A stretch of 64,000 nt of DNA from Corticimicrobacter sp040137905 (GTDB lineage: Bacteria; Pseudomonadota; Gammaproteobacteria; Burkholderiales; Burkholderiaceae_B), in contig NZ_JBEFDG010000088.1 in assembly GCF_040137905.1 (NCBI RefSeq), positions 1 through 64,000 of the forward strand. Reading direction: 5' to 3'. The notes under the pieces are model-generated. The model saw only the letters and a program-made list of their open reading frames with translations. It ran no database searches and was not told the origin of the DNA. Below, piece by piece: positions 16,813 through 24,922 of the stretch (its first letter is position 1; each line of letters opens with the position of its first letter). A program made the translations under genes and the position numbers.

Positions 16813-18354
16813 TCAGTCCATCAGGGCTGCTTCAGCCTCGCGCACCGGGTGGTGGGCCCGAGCCGGTTTCATGCTCTGGGTCTTGAGGTAGCGGGTGTGC
16901 CAGGAAAAGGCCTCGTCCAGCAGGTGGGGCGTCTGGCCCCCGGCGTATTGGCAGGCCCGGTTGAAGTAATCGCGCAGCTCTTCGCGATAGTCCGGGTGGG
17001 CACAGTTGTCGATGATGCGGATGGCACGTTCGCGAGGTGCCAGGCCACGCAGGTCAGCCAGCCCGATTTCCGTGACCAGGATGTCCACATCATGCTCAGT
17101 GTGATCCACATGTGGCACCATGGGTACCACGCTGGAAATGTCGCCATGCTTGGCAATCGACTTGCTGACGAAGATCGACAGATGGGCATTGCGGGCAAAG
17201 TCGCCCGAGCCCCCGATGCCGTTCATCATGTGCGTGCCGTTGACGTGCGTCGAGTTGACGTTGCCGTAGATGTCGAATTCAAGCGCTGTATTCAGGGCAA
17301 TGATGCCCAGGCGGCGCACGATTTCCGGCAGATTGCTGATTTCCTGCGGACGCAGGGCAATCTTCGACTTGTAGAAGTCCATGTTGTCGATGACGCGCTG
17401 GTAGACGTCTCCAGACAGCGTCATGGAGGCGGCCGAGGCGAAGGCCAGCTTGCCGCTGTCGAGCAGTGCGATGGCGCTGTCCTGCAGCACTTCCGAGTAC
17501 ATGGTCAGACCGTGGAAGTCGGAGTCTTCGAAACCATGCAGGACGGCGTTGGCGATGGTGCCGATGCCGGCCTGCAACGGATAGAGCGTGTCCGGCATGC
17601 GGCCGGCCTTGACTTCCTGGGCCAGGAAACGATTGATGTGGGCGGCGATGGCACGGGTGTCTGCATCGGGCGGCAGTACGTTGGAGGGGCTGTCGGGCTC
17701 ACGTGTGAACACGACGGCTGCCACCCGTTCGAGATCGAGTTGGATATAGGGCTGGCCAATGCGCTGGTCTGCCGCCGTAAGTGGTACCGGCTGGCGGTGC
17801 GGACGCGCTTCGAGGTTGTAGATGTCGTGCATGCCTTCGAAACTGGTCGGCACGCTTTCGTTGATTTCGACGATGATGTGGCGAGCCTGCTGGATGAACT
17901 GTGCCGAATTGCCTACCGAGGTGGTCGGGATCAGGCCGCCGTCTTCCGTGATACAGGTCGCTTCGATGATGGCAACATCGACAGGGGCCAGATGGTGGCC
18001 GCGCAGTTGTTCGGCAGTTTCCGACAGGTGCTGGTCGATGAACATGACCTCGCCGGCATTGATCTTGCGGCGCAGCGTGCGATCGACCTGGAAGGGCAGG
18101 CGGCGGGCCAGCACGTCGGCATCGGCCAGGATCTTGTCGGTATCATGTCCCAGCGAGGCACCGGTGATGAGGGTGATCCGCAGCGGCTCGCTCTCGGCAC
18201 GCTGTGCCAGGGCAGCAGGGACGGCCTTGCAGTCGCCGGCGCGGGTGAAGCCGCTCATGCCGACGGTCATGCCGTTCTGGATGAAACGGGCGGCTTCTGT
18301 CGCGGTCATGACTTTGCCATGCAGCGCCGGATGGCGGATACGATCGAGGGTCAT
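16813..18354 (-). CDS. Acetyl-CoA hydrolase / succinate-CoA transferase family protein
   Basis: A 513-residue protein of the acetyl-CoA hydrolase/transferase family (Cat1/ScpC/AarC type). Such enzymes move CoA between acetyl- or propionyl-CoA and succinate. Visible blocks are the N-terminal GMTVGMSGFTRAGD and the C-terminal GIGGSGDFARNA. The exact acyl substrate cannot be read from sequence. The ATG at 18354 is chosen because GGAGA lies just upstream. A divergent LysR gene 133 bases away is the probable regulator. Confidence 0.88.
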   Translation of the reverse strand: MTLDRIRHPALHGKVMTATEAARFIQNGMTVGMSGFTRAGDCKAVPAALAQRAESEPLRITLITGASLGHDTDKILADADVLARRLPFQVDRTLRRKINAGEVMFIDQHLSETAEQLRGHHLAPVDVAIIEATCITEDGGLIPTTSVGNSAQFIQQARHIIVEINESVPTSFEGMHDIYNLEARPHRQPVPLTAADQRIGQPYIQLDLERVAAVVFTREPDSPSNVLPPDADTRAIAAHINRFLAQEVKAGRMPDTLYPLQAGIGTIANAVLHGFEDSDFHGLTMYSEVLQDSAIALLDSGKLAFASAASMTLSGDVYQRVIDNMDFYKSKIALRPQEISNLPEIVRRLGIIALNTALEFDIYGNVNSTHVNGTHMMNGIGGSGDFARNAHLSIFVSKSIAKHGDISSVVPMVPHVDHTEHDVDILVTEIGLADLRGLAPRERAIRIIDNCAHPDYREELRDYFNRACQYAGGQTPHLLDEAFSWHTRYLKTQSMKPARAHHPVREAEAALMD

Positions 18355-18431
18355 TGCTTGTCTCCGTGAAATGCAATGTATGTTTTCTATGCCCATGCCG
18401 GGCTGATGAACCGAGTATATGAAGTCCCTAG

Positions 18432-18456
18432 GTCATTTTTTATGACTTAAAATCAT
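18432..18456. promoter_or_regulatory. LysR-type operator candidate
   Basis: Two overlapping 15-base dyads, GTCAT-N5-ATGAC (18432-18446) and ATGA-N7-TCAT (18442-18456), lie between the divergent CoA transferase and LysR genes. The second fits the T-N11-A pattern of LysR-family sites. Confidence 0.5.
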
Positions 18457-18487
18457 CCTTCTGATTCGTTTTTCTCATGGTGGTGTC

Positions 18488-19390
18488 ATGGACCTGAGAG
18501 CGCTGCGGTATTTCGTCGAAACAGTTCGCCAGGCCAGCTTTACGAGGGCTGCCGATGTGCTGTGTGTGACCCAATCCACTATCAGCAAGATGATCCGGCA
18601 ACTGGAAGAAGAAGTCGGCGCACCTTTGCTGATCCGTGAAGGCCGCATGATTGCGCCCACGGATACGGGACGGATCGTGTTCGAGCGTGGGCAGCAGGCG
18701 CTGGCGCTGGTACGACAACTGTCGGCCGAAGTCCAGGATGTGGCTGCACTCGATCGGGGGGAACTGCATCTGGGCATTCCACCTACGGTCAATCTGCTTT
18801 TTACCGGTGCCATCAAGGCCTACCGGCAGGCTTATCCAGGTATACGGCTGGTATTGCGGGAGGAGGCTGCCCCCGAGATCGAACAGCGCCTGGCTGCCGG
18901 CGAACTGGAAGTGGGGGCCACTGTGTTGCCGGTCAATGGCAACCTGGACCTGACGGTCAGGACATTCGGTCGCTATCCGATCTGCGCAGTCAGTACGCGG
19001 GATTGGGCCTGGAACGGACGCAAGACGCTGGAGCTGGAAATGCTGCGCGAGGTCCCCCTGCTGATGCTGACGGATGAGTTCTCGCTGACCCGCAGTCTGC
19101 GGCAGGCGTTTGCCCTGGCTGGCATCGAGCCGGTCATCGCCACCCAGAGCACGCATTGGGAGTTTCTTGCGGGGATCGCCTCGGCCGGCCTGGGGGTGGC
19201 ACTGTTGCCGGAGCCGCTGTTGCGGCGCATGCAGACCGACGATCTGTCGATTGCGCGGCTGGTCAAGCCATCACTGTATTGGCAGACTGCACATGTCTGG
19301 CCACGTGACCGCTACCTGTCTCATGCTGCGCGCGCCTGGCTGCAGGTCTGCCAGCAGGTGATGGGCGGATTCGAGCCGCCTTCGGTATGA
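18488..19390 (+). CDS. LysR-family transcriptional regulator
   Basis: A 300-residue LysR regulator. The N-terminal winged helix-turn-helix starts MDLRALRYFVETV and includes TRAADVLCVTQSTISKMI. The C-terminal part (about 90-300) is the periplasmic-binding-like effector domain. It is divergent from the CoA transferase gene, which is probably its target; the effector is unknown. Its C-terminal half resembles the CynR/CbbR-type regulators only in general fold. Confidence 0.93.
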   Translation: MDLRALRYFVETVRQASFTRAADVLCVTQSTISKMIRQLEEEVGAPLLIREGRMIAPTDTGRIVFERGQQALALVRQLSAEVQDVAALDRGELHLGIPPTVNLLFTGAIKAYRQAYPGIRLVLREEAAPEIEQRLAAGELEVGATVLPVNGNLDLTVRTFGRYPICAVSTRDWAWNGRKTLELEMLREVPLLMLTDEFSLTRSLRQAFALAGIEPVIATQSTHWEFLAGIASAGLGVALLPEPLLRRMQTDDLSIARLVKPSLYWQTAHVWPRDRYLSHAARAWLQVCQQVMGGFEPPSV

Positions 19391-19432
19391 TGTCGGTTTG
19401 CCGTAGACAGATGATGTATCAGGAGGAAAGCC

Positions 19433-19915
19433 ATGCCATCGTTTGATGTGGTGTCGGAAGTCGACAAGCACGAACTGAGCAATGCCGTGGATCAGGCCAA
19501 TCGCGAGTTGGCGACACGATTCGACTTCAAGGGCAGCAATGCCAGTTTCGAGCTGGATGAGTTCGTGGTGACGCAGATCGCGCCCAGCGAATTCCAGCTC
19601 AACCAGATGCAGGACATCCTGCGTGGGCGCCTGAGTGCGCGCAAGATCGATCCGCGCTGTATCGATCCCGAAACGCCCCAGGTCAACCTGGGTGGTGCAC
19701 GCCAGAAAATCAAGCTCAAGCAGGGGATCGAGCAGGCCGTGTCCAAAAAGCTGATTGCTGCGATCAAGGCCGAAAAACTCAAGGTCGAGACTCAGATCAA
19801 CGGCGACAAGCTGCGTGTGACCGGCAAGAAGCGCGATGATCTGCAGGCTGTCATGGCGCTGTTTCGCAAGATTGATGTCGATCTGCCACTACAGTTTGAC
19901 AATTTCCGCGATTGA
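19433..19915 (+). CDS. YajQ-family nucleotide-binding protein
   Basis: A 160-residue UPF0234/YajQ protein. The N-terminus MPSFDVVSEVDKHELSNAVD and the FDFKGS block are diagnostic. Two ferredoxin-like domains are expected. Relatives bind cyclic-di-GMP or RNA, and some act with transcription factors. AGGAGG lies upstream. The gene ends about 40 bases before ssrA. Confidence 0.95.
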   Translation: MPSFDVVSEVDKHELSNAVDQANRELATRFDFKGSNASFELDEFVVTQIAPSEFQLNQMQDILRGRLSARKIDPRCIDPETPQVNLGGARQKIKLKQGIEQAVSKKLIAAIKAEKLKVETQINGDKLRVTGKKRDDLQAVMALFRKIDVDLPLQFDNFRD

Positions 19916-19955
19916 ATACACAGACAACACATTGCGCGTTACAATGAACACGCAA

Positions 19956-20341
19956 GGGGCCGATCCGGATTCGACGGGGGTCGCGAAGCAGAGCAGGGCA
20001 TGTCGAGCACCAGTTCGCTCGTAAATCCACTGGAAAAAATACAAACGCCAACGACGAGCGTTTCGCACTCGCTGCTTAAGCAGTGCCGCTGCACTAGTCT
20101 GTCCTTGGGTTAGGTGGAGAGGGGCAACCCTCTAGAAGCTTGCTTCGAACCACTGCAGCGTCATTCACAAGGAATCGGTATTGTCTGGGGTCACACGGGC
20201 CGTATCTAAATTACGTGAATCGCCTTGCACCGGCGCGTCGATCCGCTAAGTGCAGGGTTAAATCCAAATAGATCGACTACACATGTAGAACTGCCTGTAG
20301 AGGACTTTCGGACGCGGGTTCAATTCCCGCCGGCTCCACCA
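19956..20341 (+). ncRNA. ssrA: Transfer-messenger RNA
   Basis: A 386-base tmRNA beginning GGGGCCGATCCGGATTCGAC and ending CGGCTCCACCA, whose ends pair as a tRNA-like acceptor stem (one G-U pair) with encoded CCA. The T-arm GGTTCAATTCC is near the 3' end. The resume codon opens a short frame encoding ANDERFALAA. A -10-like TACAAT (19940-19945) lies 10 bases before the start. It rescues stalled ribosomes together with SmpB. Genes for tmRNA are common integration sites, and a foreign-looking segment follows. Confidence 0.97.
20047..20079 (+). other. tmRNA proteolysis-tag reading frame (ANDERFALAA)
   Basis: Ten codons starting GCC and ending in TAA encode ANDERFALAA, a tag of the Bordetella/Burkholderiales kind ending in the ALAA degron recognised by ClpXP. 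Confidence 0.95.
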
Positions 20342-20350
20342 ACATGAAAC

Positions 20351-20378
20351 CCCAGCCGGAAACGGTTGGGTTTTTTTT
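20351..20378 (+). terminator. ssrA terminator
   Basis: An 8-base-pair stem (20351-20358 with 20363-20370, one G-U pair) has a GAAA tetraloop and is followed by T8. Confidence 0.9.
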
Positions 20379-20569
20379 GCTCATTCCCCCAGTGTTGGCG
20401 CGATTTCGGGCTTTGGCCTCGTGAGCGTTCCCGGCCAAACACCCAGCATTGGCGCGGGTGTGCGCATGGCTGGTTGCTATTGGCAATAATTGCTGCGTCG
20501 GTCGAGCACCGAGATCGGATAAGGCACGAGAACTTGGCTGCAAACGATCCTCGGCGCAGGTTGAGCTGG
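20379..20569. other. Gene-free junction between ssrA and the foreign segment
   Basis: About 190 bases with no supported gene. They hold an imperfect 15-base direct repeat (20388-20402 and 20442-20456, two mismatches). No copy of the ssrA 3' end is seen elsewhere, so an attachment site cannot be defined. Confidence 0.5.
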
Positions 20570-20788
20570 TCACGCAGGCTCAGGGGGTGAAGATGAGGTG
20601 ACCTTACGCAAATCGCGCTGGAAATTGTACAAACTGCGAAAGTCGCTGGGTGACTTGGCCACAGTCAACTTGGGACGTCCGTCAGGGTGGGTAAGCTGCC
20701 CATGCTTGCTGCCACGCTGGAAACTCCAGCCTTGACGAACCAACTGTCGGATCAGTTGGTCGATGTCTTTATTTGCGCAGTATTTCAT
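20570..20788 (-). CDS. HicA-like (YcfA-type dsRBD-fold) small protein coupled to viperin
   Basis: A 72-residue protein with the HicA/YcfA pattern: an N-terminal helix, G20, the GSKHG motif with H29 at the position of the HicA catalytic histidine, then HPDGR and a SPSDFRSLYNFQRDLRKV helix. HicA proteins are mRNA interferases with a double-stranded-RNA-binding fold. Its ATG overlaps the viperin stop as ATGA, and GGAGGT stands 6 bases before the ATG, so it is translated with the viperin gene. No HicB antitoxin lies next to it. It may be a toxin or an RNA-binding accessory; the sequence does not decide. Confidence 0.75.
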   Translation of the reverse strand: MKYCANKDIDQLIRQLVRQGWSFQRGSKHGQLTHPDGRPKLTVAKSPSDFRSLYNFQRDLRKVTSSSPPEPA

Positions 20789-21702
20789 ACGCCTACCTCC
20801 GTGTTGATCGGGATATAGCGCGCGCTGAAGCGCTCATGGTCAAAGGCCATTTCAGCAAACGCATCTTTTGCTCCAACATCGAGAATTGGGCGACTGTAGG
20901 CATAGCCCTGGCCTGTAACCAATGGGCTGTTTTGAAAGAAGCGCCCATGGGGATCAATCATCAAGTATGACTCGCGCATGTCCTTGTTGTCCTCGGCGCA
21001 GAGGATGCGATCAAAAGCTTGGTGACGGGCGACGAAGGCCGCGTACTGTTCGTCGCTGACGGCCAGATGTTGATTCACCACAGGAAGCATGCACAGGACC
21101 TTCCACTTTTCAGGGGCGAGGCGCTGGATTAAGGAACTGAGGTCTTCGCCGTGGTTGAGCCGATTGACTACGGTGTTGATCTTGATACGAAGACCTGGAT
21201 TGGACTGGCGAGCCACAGTCAGACTGGCCGCGAGGCCTTCCAAATTGAGCAGTTCGTCACGACGGTCGACGCGGCCAATGGAACGATTGATCGCCGGACT
21301 ACCTGAGTCGATGCTAATGCCTAACCAAGTTAACTGCGGCGCAATTTGGCTCAGCAGCGCATCAGTCAAATGACTGCCGTTGCTGATCAAAGAAACCTCG
21401 AAGCCAAGGTCACGAGCTTGACGAATGACAGAAGGTAGCTTGTTTGCGTACAGCAATGGCTCGCCACCGGCCAGATTGAGTCGCACGGAACTCCAGTTCA
21501 GTCGATTGGCCAACGGATTAATGCGGTTGCTTGGCCGAAAGAACTGGTAAAGCTCATTTATCAGTGTTGTAGTTCTCTCAGGATCGCGGATTAGCTCACG
21601 CCGGCAACTGGATTCGCTCCAGGCGGCGTAGCAGTATTTACAGCGATAGTTACAGGCTTCGGTAAGGTGCCAGTTGATAACAAGGGAGGCTGGGTTGTGC
21701 AT
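20785..21702 (-). CDS. Prokaryotic viperin (pVip), radical-SAM antiviral enzyme
   Basis: A 305-residue radical-SAM protein. The iron-sulfur cysteines are C17, C21 and C24 (CNYRCKYC) and the SAM-binding GGEP motif is at 79-82. Viperin-specific segments follow the animal enzyme's order: SLISNGSHL, KINTVVNRLNHGEDL, PEKWKVL, a MRESYLMIDPHGRF block like viperin's KDSYLILDEYMRF, and a C-terminal SRPILDVG. Viperins convert NTPs to 3'-deoxy-3',4'-didehydro chain terminators; which base is used here is not readable. The ATG at 21702 has GGAG 8 bases upstream. The last gene of the unit is the overlapping HicA-like gene. GC is lower than in neighbours. Confidence 0.9.
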   Translation of the reverse strand: MHNPASLVINWHLTEACNYRCKYCYAAWSESSCRRELIRDPERTTTLINELYQFFRPSNRINPLANRLNWSSVRLNLAGGEPLLYANKLPSVIRQARDLGFEVSLISNGSHLTDALLSQIAPQLTWLGISIDSGSPAINRSIGRVDRRDELLNLEGLAASLTVARQSNPGLRIKINTVVNRLNHGEDLSSLIQRLAPEKWKVLCMLPVVNQHLAVSDEQYAAFVARHQAFDRILCAEDNKDMRESYLMIDPHGRFFQNSPLVTGQGYAYSRPILDVGAKDAFAEMAFDHERFSARYIPINTEVGV

Positions 21703-21775
21703 GATGCGGACTCCATAAGTTGGGGTCCGCAAAGGATGTCAGTGAGATGGTTTGCACGATATGAAGCATCGCATA

Positions 21776-21810
21776 CCCCCCCTCTTGCTGCTTTGCGGGG
21801 GGGGGGGGGG
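21776..21810. repeat. C7 / G14 homopolymer inverted repeat in the divergent promoter region
   Basis: C7 (21776-21782), a 14-base spacer, then G14 (21797-21810). The two runs can pair as a very stable hairpin, and the G14 run is prone to replication slippage. It lies in the leader or promoter shared by the viperin unit and the ankyrin gene, 74-108 bases upstream of the viperin ATG. The exact run length could be affected by sequencing error. Confidence 0.8.
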
Positions 21811-21889
21811 CTACAGGATTTTTCAGAGATTAGGTGATCGGTTTTGTTAAGAATGACCACAATTTCAACAACACGAAGGGCCAACTTCT

Positions 21890-24613
21890 ATGAGCACTCT
21901 GCCATTGCCCGAAGCCATCTTGCTAGAAATTCATCAGAGTCTTGGGGGCCAGCGTTATCCGACAACCAAAAAGAGTAAGTTCGCGACTGGGCAGACCAGC
22001 CTTGAGACCCACAAGGCCATGGGCGAGGAAATCCTACAGGCCATTTTCGATGCTCTGGATATGGATCCACAAGCGCGTGTGGATGCTCTCCGCAACTTTA
22101 TGGAATTTGCGAATACCTACAAGGTTCTTGAGCTCAATACCTGGACTTTTGGTGCCGATCAACGCCAAGTTCTCTGGGCGCTACTTGGCCATTTCTATGT
22201 GCCCGGATTAGCACGTCTCGTGGGCTTCTGGAGCCTTGCGCAACCCTTGGACAAGGGCATGCAAGGTGGGCGCTTCTGGTATCTACCTGAGCTTTGCAAG
22301 GTAGCTGGCAAACCCAGTCTATATTTGCCGGTAGCTCAGGTGGTGGACTGGCTGTTGGATCTGCTGGGGATGCCTCTGGAAGAGTTTGCAGATGAACGCA
22401 GTGAATCCACAGATGGCGGCCATGATGGCCTGCGGCGATCTTTGTACAACTGGCGTAACGCAACTCCGATCCGCCCCGATACCATCGAGAAGTATTTTTC
22501 GGATGGCTCGGTGCTGGTCTGCGAGGGGGCTTTCTCACTGGACAGCAGTTGCACGCCTGCGCAGCAGTTTGCCGATGCCCTGGAATTCGTGAAACGCAAA
22601 GAACACACCGCCGAGAAGCTGCGCCTAGAAATCCCTATAACTCAACCGGGGTGCCTGGAAGCGATTCTGGATGGCCGCGTTGATGAGGACGTGCAAGCTG
22701 AATTCGTCAGGTGCCTGGAGGAGCGATACGCAACCCCTTCTTTGCGCACTATTCGGCAGCGTTTGCTGATCGCGCGAGCGGTGCAAGATGGCTATATCCG
22801 CCTACTCAAAATCCTCTGTCCGGGAGTTGACCGACAGTGCGCCGACCCTCATCAAAACAAGTTGCTGCAACTTTTTGCCCTCTACAAGCTTGTCTACAAC
22901 CTGACCATTGATGCTTGGCGTCATTGCGGGGATCAAGGTGAGGCCGAAGAAAATATTTGGTTCGAGCAACATCTGCCAGAGTGGGACAAACACGGCCTGG
23001 TTCTTTCCATCCTGCCTTCGCGTCGGGAAACAGCCCACCAGGCTCTCGCACATATGCTGAGCCGCCGCTTTTACGAGATGCAGGGGGGGGCAGAACTTGA
23101 AGATTGCATCGCGCTCGATGCGCAATCAGCTCTACCTATTATTCAGCGCAATGTTGAACGCGTTGCTGAATTTGCCGACGAGATAAGCAGTGAATTGCGT
23201 CTGGTCGAACGAATGAAAACTTCATCTCCTTGGCGGGCCCTGCAAGGCGAGCATCGCTATTGGGTGATCACTCAGGTAGTGCAGAACTCCGACCTTGGCC
23301 CGCTCGCGAAACAAGCGGCTACACAACGGTTGCGTGATCTTGCAGACACACCCGCTCAAATTGTTCAAGCGATTCTTCAGGAACTCGATAGCTACCTGAA
23401 CGGTGAGCGCCAACATCGTCCAAAAGACACGCAAGCCAAGGTTCAAGCCTTGCTCGACGAAGCTGAGTCCAGCGAAGGATATGAGCTATGGAAGGCCGCC
23501 ATCATGCAATACAAGGCCAAACACCTGCTGGCCTGCAATGACTTCGATGGAGCAGGCAAGCTGTTCAGGGAGGCGCTGGAGGCCGGGCTTGAGCGCAACT
23601 ACGGGCCGCTGCGCGGCGAGGTGGCGCGGGACTGTTTCGCGGTGGAAGTGGCCAACCAGAAGCTGATCGCCAACAACCACGAAAAATACTACCGAGAGAT
23701 GCTGGCCGGTGGAATGATGGCTGAATGCGAAAAAATTCCTCCTATCGAGGAAACTGCACGCTGGGCCTCGGCCTACTTCTGGGACATCCTGTACAAGCCC
23801 TACCCTAGTGTTCCGGTAGAGAAGCGCCGCGCCAGCGTTGCGAGTCAAAAAATGTTCGAGGAGCTGATGCCGTTGTTCATCTCCGGCGATCATGGCGGCC
23901 AGAAAGATTGGATCACAGCCAATCGGTCGTTGCTCAGATCAAACCTGCCAGATGTCGACGGCAACTCGGTACTGATGGGCCTGATCAAAATGCACTCCCT
24001 CTTCTTGCAGAGGCTTCCGCTGATGCGACATATGATTCCAACTGGGCTGCAGGGCGAGGTGCGTCGATTCGAATCTATGCTGGGGCATTGGCGGCAATTT
24101 TTCGGGCAACTGGCTAAGGAAAGCCCCAAACAGCTGAACATTCCTGATCTCAAGGGGCAAACCCCGCTGATGCTGATGGCCGAGGCCGGGGACACCGAGC
24201 TGGTATGGATCATGCTGCAGGCTGGAGCCGACCCGGAAATGCAGGACTGGCAAGGTATGACGGCTTTGCATTCAGCATGCAAATCCCGTGTGAACAGTTG
24301 CGTGGATGCGTTGCTGGAGCATCCGTGCAAGTTGGACAGGTTGACGAACGATGGGCGCTCACCGCTGCATACAGCGAGCTGGGCGGGGAATGTGCATGCG
24401 GTTAACCGCATGATGGAGTTGGCACCAGGACTGGTTTGGCAGCGCGACTCGTTTGGAAAGACGCCGTTGGAACTGGCAGAATTTTTTATCGAGCATCCAG
24501 ATGCATTGGAAGCACTTGCCGAACAGTGTGCTCGGGATGGCAAGCGCTGTGCGTCTAAGCAAGAACTGGAGGTCATCGTGCAACTGCTTGAATCAGTGGC
24601 ACCCGTGCACTAA
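21890..24613 (+). CDS. 907-residue protein with C-terminal ankyrin repeats, unknown N-terminal domain
   Basis: A large soluble protein with no signal peptide or transmembrane segment. Residues 1-740 are mostly helical and unrecognised. A stretch near 186-206 (SLYNWRNATP, then PDTIEKYF) resembles the helix-turn-helix lead of regulators, but only weakly. From about residue 753 there are three or four ankyrin repeats (KGQTPLMLMAEAGDTE, GMTALHSACKS, GRSPLHTASWAG, GKTPLELAEF). Base composition is lower in GC than the host; a 60-base sample at 22861 counts 29 G+C. It is divergent from the viperin unit across 187 bases. A G8 run at 23083-23090 sits inside the frame. The function is unknown; a sensor or scaffold in defence is a guess from context. 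Confidence 0.8.
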   Translation: MSTLPLPEAILLEIHQSLGGQRYPTTKKSKFATGQTSLETHKAMGEEILQAIFDALDMDPQARVDALRNFMEFANTYKVLELNTWTFGADQRQVLWALLGHFYVPGLARLVGFWSLAQPLDKGMQGGRFWYLPELCKVAGKPSLYLPVAQVVDWLLDLLGMPLEEFADERSESTDGGHDGLRRSLYNWRNATPIRPDTIEKYFSDGSVLVCEGAFSLDSSCTPAQQFADALEFVKRKEHTAEKLRLEIPITQPGCLEAILDGRVDEDVQAEFVRCLEERYATPSLRTIRQRLLIARAVQDGYIRLLKILCPGVDRQCADPHQNKLLQLFALYKLVYNLTIDAWRHCGDQGEAEENIWFEQHLPEWDKHGLVLSILPSRRETAHQALAHMLSRRFYEMQGGAELEDCIALDAQSALPIIQRNVERVAEFADEISSELRLVERMKTSSPWRALQGEHRYWVITQVVQNSDLGPLAKQAATQRLRDLADTPAQIVQAILQELDSYLNGERQHRPKDTQAKVQALLDEAESSEGYELWKAAIMQYKAKHLLACNDFDGAGKLFREALEAGLERNYGPLRGEVARDCFAVEVANQKLIANNHEKYYREMLAGGMMAECEKIPPIEETARWASAYFWDILYKPYPSVPVEKRRASVASQKMFEELMPLFISGDHGGQKDWITANRSLLRSNLPDVDGNSVLMGLIKMHSLFLQRLPLMRHMIPTGLQGEVRRFESMLGHWRQFFGQLAKESPKQLNIPDLKGQTPLMLMAEAGDTELVWIMLQAGADPEMQDWQGMTALHSACKSRVNSCVDALLEHPCKLDRLTNDGRSPLHTASWAGNVHAVNRMMELAPGLVWQRDSFGKTPLELAEFFIEHPDALEALAEQCARDGKRCASKQELEVIVQLLESVAPVH

Positions 24614-24922
24614 CAGATATAGGACGTAGCGGCGGACTCTCAGGAGGAGCCGCCGTACTGCACCCGCTGTGCATCCCATGTAGCGGGAATCGGACTTCGG
24701 GCCAGTCGCTGCAGCGTTATGCCGCTGGCTTGCCCTGTTGCGCAGGTATCCACGATGTCGGGAGCGACACGGGCTAACGGGGTAGACCCCCAGTTTGTTG
24801 ACAAGCCTAATAACTACAGGTTCGTAAGACCATTCCTGTGGCAATATCGTCATGGTCCGATGACCGTCATCGATATACTGTGTCCCCTTTCATGCTCCCA
24901 AGCCTCACAGGGACTTCGCGTC
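24614..24922. other. Gene-free right junction of the foreign segment
   Basis: About 309 bases without a supported gene. A hairpin GGCGG-A-CTC / GAGCCGCC (24631-24654) may end the ankyrin transcript, though it has no T run. A TTGACA at 24798-24803 could be the -35 of the next gene, but no good -10 follows. No copy of the ssrA 3' end and no integrase gene are seen. Confidence 0.5.

Noticed and set aside
16786..18369. Open frame of 527 codons on the plus strand opposite the CoA transferase
   Set aside because: Exact antisense shadow of a well-supported gene.
20388..20456. Imperfect 15-base direct repeat after ssrA
   Set aside because: Two mismatches, two copies and no coding or structural context; could be chance.
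20277..20573. Open frame of 98 codons overlapping the 3' end of ssrA
   Set aside because: It covers the tRNA-like part of the tmRNA and the terminator; the sequence is explained by RNA structure.
24614..24922. Second copy of the ssrA 3' end as an att site
   Set aside because: No stretch resembling GGTTCAATTCCCGCCGGCTC is found in the right junction.
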